Source of the DNA: CAXXOK01 sp963674895
GTDB taxonomy: Bacteria > Bacillota > Clostridia > Christensenellales > Aristaeellaceae
Direction: 5' to 3'
NCBI GenBank assembly: GCA_963674895.2
Contig: CAXXCY010000001.1
Location: forward strand, 930,001-994,000
Length of the DNA: 64,000 nt
Below, in pieces: positions 58,395 through 64,000 of this stretch. A program made the position numbers and the translations under genes. Below the pieces are notes generated by a model. That model searched no databases, was not told the DNA's origin, and was given only the letters and a program-made list of their open reading frames with translations. Each line of letters opens with the position of its first letter. Positions within the stretch are counted from its first letter, which is position 1.

Positions 58395-59711
58395 TTGGCG
58401 TTTGAGGGACTGACCCAAAAGCTGAATTCGGCGCTTTCCAAGCTGACGGCGCGCGGGAAACTCAACGAGCAGATGGTCAAGGACGGCGTGCGCGAGGTGC
58501 GCGTGGCGCTGCTGGAAGCGGACGTCAATTACCTCGTGGTGAAGGACTTCTGTAAAAAGGTGTCCGAGCGCGCCGTGGGCCGGCAGGTGATGGAAAGCCT
58601 GACCCCCGGCCAGCAGGTGATCAAGATCGTCGCCGAGGAGATGACCGCGCTGATGGGCGCGGAGCACGCGAAGCTCACCTGGTCGTCAAGCGTCCCCACG
58701 ATCTACATGCTCTGCGGCCTGCAGGGATCGGGCAAAACCACCATGGCCGCAAAGCTTGCCAAATACCTGGTCAAAACCGGCAAAAAGCCGTGCCTGGCGG
58801 CCTGCGATATCTACCGCCCCGCAGCCATCAAGCAGCTGCAGGTGGTGGGCGAACAGGCGGGCGTGCCCGTGTTTGAAAAGGGTACGCAGGACCCGGTGAA
58901 AACCGCGCTGCAGGCCGTGGAATACTGCCGCGATTACGGGCGCGACGTGCTGATTATCGATACGGCGGGGCGTTTGCACATCGACGAGGAGCTGATGGAC
59001 GAGCTCGCCCGCATCAAGCAGAAGGTCAAGCCCCAGGAATGCCTGTTCGTCGTCGATGCGATGACCGGGCAGGATGCCGTAAACGTCGCCAAAACCTTTG
59101 ACGAGAAGCTCGGCATCGACGGCGTCATCCTGACCAAGCTCGACGGCGACGCGCGCGGCGGCGCGGCCCTGAGTATCCGGGCCGTGGTCGGCAAGCCCAT
59201 CAAGTTCTCCGGCATCGGCGAGAAGCTTTCGGATATCGAGCCCTTCCATCCCGACCGCATGGCGCAGCGCATCCTGGGCATGGGCGACGTGATGACCCTG
59301 ATCGAGAAGGCGCAGGAGATTGCGGACCCCGAAGCGGCCAGGAAGATGGCCAAGCGCAAGCCGGGCGACATGACGCTGGACGATTTTCTGGACCAGATGC
59401 GGCAGATGAAAAAGATGGGCGGCGTCGAAAGCCTGCTTTCCATGATCCCCGGCGGCTCCAAGATCAAAACCAACGAGTTTGACGAGGGTGCGCTCAAGAA
59501 GCCCGAAGCCATTATCTGCTCGATGACCAAGCAGGAGCGCAGAAACCCGAACATCCTCAACGCCTCCCGCCGCAAGCGCATCGCCGCGGGCAGCGGCACC
59601 ACCGTACAGGATGTCAACGCCCTCATGAACCGGTTTGAGCAGGCGAGGACCATGATGAAGCGGATGATGACAAAGGGCGGGATGCGGGAACTGATGAAAG
59701 GTATGCGTTAG
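58395..59711 (+). CDS. ffh: Signal recognition particle protein Ffh
   Basis: A 438-residue Ffh. The N domain begins AFEGLTQKLNSALSKL. The GTPase motifs are GLQGSGKTT, DIYRPAAIKQL, DTAGRL, TKLDGDARGG and GVGE-like FSGIGEKLSD. The Met-rich M domain ends MMKRMMTKGGMRELMKGMR. It binds signal peptides and SRP RNA. A TTG at 58395 is the likely start: GGAGGGTG lies 6 bases upstream and Ffh proteins begin MAFEGL. The ATG at 58377 precedes that site and is disfavoured. The stop TAG shares its last base with the first base of a family B repeat. Confidence 0.95.
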   Translation: MAFEGLTQKLNSALSKLTARGKLNEQMVKDGVREVRVALLEADVNYLVVKDFCKKVSERAVGRQVMESLTPGQQVIKIVAEEMTALMGAEHAKLTWSSSVPTIYMLCGLQGSGKTTMAAKLAKYLVKTGKKPCLAACDIYRPAAIKQLQVVGEQAGVPVFEKGTQDPVKTALQAVEYCRDYGRDVLIIDTAGRLHIDEELMDELARIKQKVKPQECLFVVDAMTGQDAVNVAKTFDEKLGIDGVILTKLDGDARGGAALSIRAVVGKPIKFSGIGEKLSDIEPFHPDRMAQRILGMGDVMTLIEKAQEIADPEAARKMAKRKPGDMTLDDFLDQMRQMKKMGGVESLLSMIPGGSKIKTNEFDEGALKKPEAIICSMTKQERRNPNILNASRRKRIAAGSGTTVQDVNALMNRFEQARTMMKRMMTKGGMRELMKGMR

Positions 59712-59832
59712 CCTGCTGAAAAAGTGCGATTTGCGTTGTCAGCCTCGTCGGCAAGTCGCATTACGTACATCAACGAGTACGCTCAGCTCCTTGCCGACTT
59801 GCTTTCTAGCAACTCACACTTTTTGAGCAGGC
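59711..59832 (+). repeat. Family B structured repeat, copy B6 (most regular)
   Basis: Outer arms GCCTGCTGAAAAAGTG (59711-59726) and CACTTTTTGAGCAGGC (59817-59832) with one mismatch. Inner stem GTCGGCAAG (59747-59755) with CTTGCCGAC (59790-59798). Apical hairpin GTACATCAACGAGTAC. At 122 bases this is the cleanest copy. No open frame and no U-tract at the end. It lies between ffh and rpsP; the bases after it to rpsP hold nothing recognised. Confidence 0.88.
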
Positions 59833-59941
59833 TAGAGCAACAGGCACGACAAGGACAAAACAGGCACGGACAATGTGTAAACACAAAAGACATCATGCGG
59901 CAATCCGCTTGATATAACAAAAATTTGGAGGAACAAACAAA

Positions 59942-60187
59942 ATGGTTAAAATCCGTCTCAAACGAATGGGCATGAAGAAGAAGCCTTTCTACCGCGTGGT
60001 GGTCGCCGATATCAACAGCCCGCGCGACGGCCGCAACATCGCCGAGATCGGTTATTATGACCCGATGACCGAGCCCGCCACCATCAAGATCGACGGCGAA
60101 GCCGCCAAGAAATGGCTTGGCCAGGGCGCGCAGCCGACCGATACCGTCCGCACGTTGCTCAAAAAGAGCGGGATCCTTGAGGGCTAA
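59942..60187 (+). CDS. rpsP: 30S ribosomal protein S16
   Basis: An 81-residue S16: MVKIRLKRMGMKKKPFYRVVVAD, SPRDGRNIAEIGYYDP and GAQPTDTVRTLLKKSG. It aids 30S assembly. TTGGAGGAA precedes the ATG. First gene of the run rpsP-khpA-rimM-trmD. Confidence 0.97.
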   Translation: MVKIRLKRMGMKKKPFYRVVVADINSPRDGRNIAEIGYYDPMTEPATIKIDGEAAKKWLGQGAQPTDTVRTLLKKSGILEG

Positions 60188-60192
60188 GCCTT

Positions 60193-60420
60193 ATGAAAGA
60201 ATTGGTCACCTATATCGCCAGGTCCCTGGTGGACAACCAGGACGCCGTCACCGTGGAGGAGACGGAGGGCCCGGAGGCCATCATACTGGAACTGCACGTC
60301 GCCCCGGAGGATATGGGCAAGGTGATCGGCAAACAGGGCCGCATCGCCAAGGCCATCCGCGCGGTGGTGCGCGCCGCTACGGCTAAAGGCGGCAAGCCCG
60401 TGTTCGTCGAGATTCAATGA
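60193..60420 (+). CDS. khpA: KH-domain RNA-binding protein KhpA
   Basis: A 75-residue single KH domain protein. The GxxG loop is in GKVIGKQGRIAKAIR. In Bacillota, KhpA pairs with KhpB/Jag and affects cell elongation and RNA metabolism. It starts 5 bases after rpsP and overlaps rimM by 4 bases (ATGA), so it is translationally coupled. Confidence 0.95.
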   Translation: MKELVTYIARSLVDNQDAVTVEETEGPEAIILELHVAPEDMGKVIGKQGRIAKAIRAVVRAATAKGGKPVFVEIQ

Positions 60421-60953
60421 AAGATTACTTGCTGCTGGGCACCGTCGTAAAGCCGCAGGGCTTGAAGGGCGAGGTGAAGCTGCGCCATGAAACGGGCGAC
60501 GCGGCCCGTTTCCTCACCCTGCGGTCGGCATGGGTCCGGCGGGGGGAGGCGTATACGCCCGTCCGCGTGCTTTCGGCGCGGCTTTCGGGCGCGGACGTAT
60601 ACCTGACACTGGAAGGCGTAGGGGATCGCGACGCCGCCGAGAAGCTGCGCGGCGCCGGGCTGTATATCGACCGCGAGCACGCGCGCCCGCTAGAGGATGG
60701 CGAGGTATTCCTGGCCGATCTCATCGGGCTTTCGGCCGTGGACACGCGGGGCAACGCGATCGGAACGCTGACCGACGTGCTGCAAAACGGCGGCACGGAC
60801 GTGCTGGTGTTCAAAACGCCCGAAGGGCCGATGATGGCGCCGCACCTGAAAAAACTGGTCAGGCAAATCACGGAGGACCACATCGTGCTCGATGAAGCCG
60901 TGCTGCCGGAGGTGGGCGTATATGAAAATCGCCGTACTGACGATCTTTCCTGA
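60417..60953 (+). CDS. rimM: Ribosome maturation factor RimM
   Basis: A 178-residue RimM with the N-terminal RimM barrel (LLLGTVVKPQGLKGEVKL) and the C-terminal PRC-like barrel (GTDVLVFKTPEG; LKKLVRQITEDHIVLDEA). It supports 30S head maturation with S19. It overlaps khpA by 4 bases and trmD by 32 bases, a long overlap in another frame. Confidence 0.95.
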   Translation: MKDYLLLGTVVKPQGLKGEVKLRHETGDAARFLTLRSAWVRRGEAYTPVRVLSARLSGADVYLTLEGVGDRDAAEKLRGAGLYIDREHARPLEDGEVFLADLIGLSAVDTRGNAIGTLTDVLQNGGTDVLVFKTPEGPMMAPHLKKLVRQITEDHIVLDEAVLPEVGVYENRRTDDLS

Positions 60954-61608
60954 GATGCTGTCCGGCGTGCTGTCCGCAAGCATTCTGGGCCGCGCGCGGG
61001 AGGAAGGGTTTCTTTCCGTGGAAGCCGTGGATATCCGCGGCTTCAGCACCCGCAAGCACAAAAACACCGACGATTACCCCTTCGGCGGCGGCGCGGGCAT
61101 GGTGATGACCGCCCAGCCGATCGTCGACGCCGTGGAAGCTATGCGCACAAAGGGCTATACGGGCAAATGCATCTACTTGAGCCCGCGCGGCCAAACCCTG
61201 ACGCAGCAGAAAGTGGTGGAGATCGCGCAGCGGGAGAACAACCTCATCCTTCTATGCGGGCATTACGAGGGCGTGGACCAGCGCGCGATCGACCTGGTGG
61301 CGGATGAGGAAATCTCCATCGGCGATTTCGTTTTAACCGGCGGCGAATTGCCCGCCCTGGTGCTGATCGACGCGGTGGCGCGGCACCTGCCGGGCGTGCT
61401 GGGCTCCGGGGAGAGCGCGCAGGACGAGAGCTTTTCCGCAAATCTGCTGGAATACCCGCAGTATACCCGCCCGCGCACGTTCCGCGGCCTGCAGGCGCCG
61501 GAGGTGCTGCTCTCGGGCAACCATGCTGAAATCGAGGCGTGGCGGAGGGAACAGGCGCGGACGGTGACCGCGCAGCGGCGCCCCGATCTGTTGAAGAGAA
61601 AGGAATAA
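60922..61608 (+). CDS. trmD: tRNA (guanine37-N1)-methyltransferase
   Basis: A 228-residue SPOUT enzyme: MKIAVLTIFPEML, DDYPFGGGAGMVM, the knot segments YLSPRGQTL and LLCGHYEGVDQR, then EEISIGDFVLTGGELPAL. It makes m1G37 in tRNAs using SAM. The ATG at 60922 follows GGAGGTG and starts the canonical sequence, inside the end of rimM. The usual next gene, rplS (L19), is absent here and rpiB follows after 4 bases. Confidence 0.96.
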   Translation: MKIAVLTIFPEMLSGVLSASILGRAREEGFLSVEAVDIRGFSTRKHKNTDDYPFGGGAGMVMTAQPIVDAVEAMRTKGYTGKCIYLSPRGQTLTQQKVVEIAQRENNLILLCGHYEGVDQRAIDLVADEEISIGDFVLTGGELPALVLIDAVARHLPGVLGSGESAQDESFSANLLEYPQYTRPRTFRGLQAPEVLLSGNHAEIEAWRREQARTVTAQRRPDLLKRKE

Positions 61609-61612
61609 ACGG

Positions 61613-62053
61613 ATGATTGCCATCGGATGCGACCATACGGGAATCGATTTGAAGCCCCACGTCATCGCCGTGCTGGAGGAGATGGGCTTGCAGTATAAGG
61701 ACTTCGGCACGTTCTCCCACGAGAGCGTGGATTATCCGGTGTACGGCAAGCTGGCCGCGCAGGCCGTGGCGAGCGGCGAATGCGAGCTGGGAATTGTCCT
61801 GTGCGGCACGGGCCAGGGCATCGGGATGACCGCCAACAAGGTGCACGGCGTGCGCTGCTGCATCTGCTCCGAGCCCTATTCCGCCCAAATGGGCCGCGAG
61901 CATAACGACGCCAACATGCTGGCGATCGGCTCGCGCGTGGTGGGCAGCGAGCTGGCCAAGATGATCGTGCGCACGTTTTTAACCGCAAGCTTCCTGGGCG
62001 AGCGCCATGCCCGCCGCGTGGACCAGATCAAAGCGATGGATAGTTTTCGGTAA
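61613..62053 (+). CDS. rpiB: Ribose-5-phosphate isomerase B
   Basis: A 146-residue RpiB: IAIGCDHTGIDLKPHV, VDYPVYGKLAA, GIVLCGTGQGIGMTANKVHGVRC with the catalytic Cys in LCGTG, and REHNDANMLAIGSRV. It interconverts ribose and ribulose 5-phosphate. It lies 4 bases behind trmD, so probably co-transcribed with the rpsP group. The stop TAA lies within the arm GGTAAGCG of a family A repeat. Confidence 0.95.
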   Translation: MIAIGCDHTGIDLKPHVIAVLEEMGLQYKDFGTFSHESVDYPVYGKLAAQAVASGECELGIVLCGTGQGIGMTANKVHGVRCCICSEPYSAQMGREHNDANMLAIGSRVVGSELAKMIVRTFLTASFLGERHARRVDQIKAMDSFR

Positions 62054-62209
62054 GCGCTAACGAAAGCCCGCACACGCTGGCGATCCGATTTCCGTCATCT
62101 TGGGCCTGCAAAACCCTCGACGTAGCGCTGCTACTACTTCGGGCTTCGCAAACCCAACCTGACAAAAATCGAATTCGCCATCGTGCGTGTTCTTTCATCA
62201 TCGCTTACC
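62049..62209 (+). repeat. Family A palindromic repeat, copy A3
   Basis: Outer arms GGTAAGCG (62049-62056) and CGCTTACC (62202-62209); further pairing blocks include TTGGGCCTGC with GCAAACCCAA, and GATTTCCGTCA with TGACAAAAATC. The core CTCGACGTAGCGCTGCTAC is shared with copy A2. Outer arms in A2 read GGTTAAACG/CGTTTACC, a paired G-C to A-T change. It contains the rpiB stop codon. Confidence 0.85.
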
Positions 62210-62303
62210 GAATGTATACCAGAATCGCAACGTATCATGTGAATTGTTAGTACAGAATATTGAATCTGATTTTGAAGGACAAGCGTTTCGCTTTGGATTA
62301 AGT

Positions 62304-63245
62304 ATGTCAAAAACAATCCGGGCCAACCTTTTACTGCTGCTGACCGCCGTGATTTGGGGCTCGGCGTTCGTTGCGCAGGACGTGGCGATGAACGACATGG
62401 GGCCGTTCACCTTCAACGCCGTGCGCATGGCGCTGGCGGTGCTGGTGCTTTTGCCCAGCATCCGGCTTTTGGACAAGGCGGCGAAAAAACGCAATCCCAA
62501 CCTCGAGGTGCAGACGTTCCGTACCATGCCCAAGGACCAAAAGCGCCGCCTGCTGGTGGGCGGCCTGGTTTGCGGCACGGTGATGGCCGCGGGCGTGTCG
62601 TTTCAGCAATACGGGCTTTTATACACCTCGCCCGGCAAAGCGGGGTTTGTCACGGCGCTGTACATCGTTCTGGTGCCGCTGACGGGGATCTTTTTCAGGC
62701 ATAAGGTCCGCTGGCTGGTCTGGGGCGCGGTCGCGCTGTGCACGGCGGGCCTGTTCCTCCTGTGCGTTACCGAGGCGCTGACCATCGGCCTGGGCGACCT
62801 GCTGGTGTTCGTGAGCGCGCTTTGCTTTACCGTGCACATTCTGGTGATCGCGCATTACTCCCCGCAGATGGACGGCGTGCGCCTGAGCTGCATGCAGTTT
62901 TTTGTGGCGGACGCGATTTTCATCCTGCTGACGCTTTTGTTTGAACAGCCGAGCCTGCGCAACATCCTGGCGGGCTGGCTGCCGATCGTTTATGCCGGGG
63001 TGCTCAGCTGCGGCCTGGCCTACACCCTGCAGATCGTCGCCCAGCGCGACGCCCCGCCGGCGGTCGCCTCGCTGTTGATGTCGCTGGAAAGCGTGTTTGC
63101 GGTGCTCGCGCAGTGGGTGATCCTGGGCGACCTCCTGTCGCCCCGCGAGCTGCTCGGCTGCCTGCTGATGTTCGGCGGCATCGTGCTGGCGCAGCTGCCC
63201 AGGCGCAGGCCAAAGCTTATCACAGGCGAAGAAATGGCAAGCTGA
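62304..63245 (+). CDS. EamA/DMT-superfamily transporter
   Basis: A 313-residue membrane protein with ten helices in two EamA halves. The first half begins TIRANLLLLLTAVIWGSAFVAQ and the second includes LGDLLVFVSALCFTVHILVI and ASLLMSLESVFAVLAQWVILGD. Members export amino acids, metabolites or drugs; the cargo is not predictable. The chosen ATG starts the first helix; the binding site is poor (GGATTAAG). A strong terminator follows. Confidence 0.9.
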   Translation: MSKTIRANLLLLLTAVIWGSAFVAQDVAMNDMGPFTFNAVRMALAVLVLLPSIRLLDKAAKKRNPNLEVQTFRTMPKDQKRRLLVGGLVCGTVMAAGVSFQQYGLLYTSPGKAGFVTALYIVLVPLTGIFFRHKVRWLVWGAVALCTAGLFLLCVTEALTIGLGDLLVFVSALCFTVHILVIAHYSPQMDGVRLSCMQFFVADAIFILLTLLFEQPSLRNILAGWLPIVYAGVLSCGLAYTLQIVAQRDAPPAVASLLMSLESVFAVLAQWVILGDLLSPRELLGCLLMFGGIVLAQLPRRRPKLITGEEMAS

Positions 63246-63296
63246 TACTAAGCATGACAATTCGCCGCGGAGTCATGATGAAATGCGTATGGTGAC

Positions 63297-63333
63297 ACAA
63301 AACAGGCTGTCCTTTTGAGACAGCCTGTTTTGT
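63297..63333. terminator. Bidirectional terminator
   Basis: ACAAAACAGGCTGTC and GACAGCCTGTTTTGT form a perfect 15-base stem with a 7-base loop. The A/T ends allow function on both strands, between the EamA gene and the convergent gene from the right edge. Confidence 0.88.
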
Positions 63334-63357
63334 ATGTTCGATGGTCGCTTCGGGTCT

Positions 63358-64000
63358 TTATTCCCCGCCGCCGTCCGTACCGAACGCCGCCTCATAGATG
63401 GCTTCGTAATCGATCGTATCCATCGACTGGGAGCGGGCGAGTATTTTATTGCCGGTGATGACCCCGCCCTGGTCCAGATACACCATGGCAATGGCCGGGA
63501 TCTTCAAAATCACCGTATAATCCACGATCGGGTTGTTCAGAACGCTCAGCTTGAGGAGCGTTTTGGACGCGGTCAGCGCGGATAGATCGGTGATCAGGTT
63601 GCCGTCCAGCCGCAGCTCATCCAGCGCGCGCAAGCCCGCGAAATACGGCAGCACGTCGTTTTTGAGCTCCGAGCCGTACACCTTGACGATGTTCAGTCCC
63701 TTCAGCTTTTCAATAAAGCTCCAGTCGGCAATCCGGCAGCCGTAAACGTAAAGCTCTCCCAGATTTTGCAGCGTGCCGATTCCAGCCGTATCTTCAACCA
63801 AGACGCCCGAAAGCGTGAGTGTTCGGATGAGGGTGAGGTCCTGCAAAAAATCCGCGGAGAGCAGCGTGTTGCCCTTGGATTCGATCGTCAGGCTGCGGAT
63901 GCCCGTGATCCGTTTCCAGGCGCTTCCGGATAAATCCGTATCCGCCTTCAGCCCGATGATCAGCGTGTTGAGCGACGTTTTTTCCTTAAGCTCCGCGTCC
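63358..64000 (-). CDS. Leucine-rich-repeat protein, C-terminal part (partial)
   Basis: The minus-strand frame is open to the right edge, giving about 213 residues of a longer protein. It has internalin-like leucine-rich repeats of about 22 residues (LTLIRTLTLSGVLVEDTAGIGTL; LGELYVYGCRIADWSFIEKL; LDELRLDGNLITDLSALTAS). It ends with a non-repeat tail rich in Asp/Glu (DTIDYEAIYEAAFGTDGGGE). Such domains bind proteins, and the family is often surface-exposed. The N-terminus is missing, so location cannot be judged. The stop at 63358 is 25 bases from the shared terminator. Confidence 0.8.
   Translation of the reverse strand, partial: DAELKEKTSLNTLIIGLKADTDLSGSAWKRITGIRSLTIESKGNTLLSADFLQDLTLIRTLTLSGVLVEDTAGIGTLQNLGELYVYGCRIADWSFIEKLKGLNIVKVYGSELKNDVLPYFAGLRALDELRLDGNLITDLSALTASKTLLKLSVLNNPIVDYTVILKIPAIAMVYLDQGGVITGNKILARSQSMDTIDYEAIYEAAFGTDGGGE

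Noticed and set aside
59711..59832. Family B copies as ordinary rho-independent terminators
   Set aside because: The stems are long and branched and no T-run follows the 3' arm. A termination role cannot be excluded but the form is not standard.
1..64000. tRNA or rRNA genes
   Set aside because: No cloverleaf with a GGTTCRAATCC-type T-arm and no rRNA-like block was recognised by eye. A tRNAscan run would be decisive.

Overview
The window reads as a chromosome segment of a GC-rich, anaerobic member of the Bacillota, most likely class Clostridia. Pointers: strong AGGAGG-type ribosome binding sites, many TTGACA-17-TATAAT-like promoters, U-tailed terminators, rubrerythrin, HemZ, YlxM next to Ffh, a CtsR-type heat-shock operator, and classic Gram-positive gene strings (infC-rpmI-rplT, rpsB-tsf, rpsP-khpA-rimM-trmD). 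No rRNA or tRNA gene was recognised. The genus is not identifiable from this sequence alone.

Layout. 1-8.9 kb: rubrerythrin, a row of secreted or repeat proteins (esterase, DUF6273, Sel1), a glycosyltransferase, a DUF5131 gene between two hairpin-chain repeats, an AraC/GyrI regulator and a ThuA-like protein. 9-11.3 kb (minus): a small unknown gene and rplT-rpmI-infC, with a recognisable promoter, a 200-nt leader and a probable AUC start for infC. 11.7-16.5 kb: SH3 protein, small secreted protein, second AraC/GyrI regulator, and a secreted protein with two chagasin-like domains followed by 28 exactly phased decapeptides. 16.9-20.3 kb: SPL-type radical SAM gene, a decayed metallo-beta-lactamase gene, and a TetR regulator divergent from two flavodoxin-like genes with two operators in the shared control region. 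20.8-26.7 kb: diguanylate cyclase, DUF4405 membrane protein, an acyl carrier protein beside a GNAT-like protein, and a cytoplasmic leucine-rich-repeat protein. 27-31.4 kb (minus): a large membrane protein and two AT-rich cell-surface genes. 31.6-42.8 kb: rpsB-tsf, recJ, relA/spoT, dtd, MBL hydrolase, hemZ, glpK. 43-48.7 kb: an AT-rich decaying island with a tyrosine recombinase and two broken D-Ala-D-Ala-ligase-like genes in inverted orientation around a broken STAND/TPR gene. 48.9-57.7 kb: mixed genes including a CtsR-controlled hsp20, miaA and a GH3 beta-glucosidase. 57.8-63.2 kb: ylxM-ffh, rpsP-khpA-rimM-trmD-rpiB and an EamA transporter. The right edge cuts a leucine-rich-repeat gene.

The most unusual theme is at gene 3' ends. 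Several families of structured, non-coding repeats (called A, B, C and D here) lie directly after stop codons, and in several cases the repeat supplies the last codons or the stop codon itself. Copies in families A, B and C differ by paired changes that keep their stems, which points to a conserved RNA or DNA structure rather than random intergenic sequence. The second standout is the chagasin-decapeptide protein at 14404-16461.
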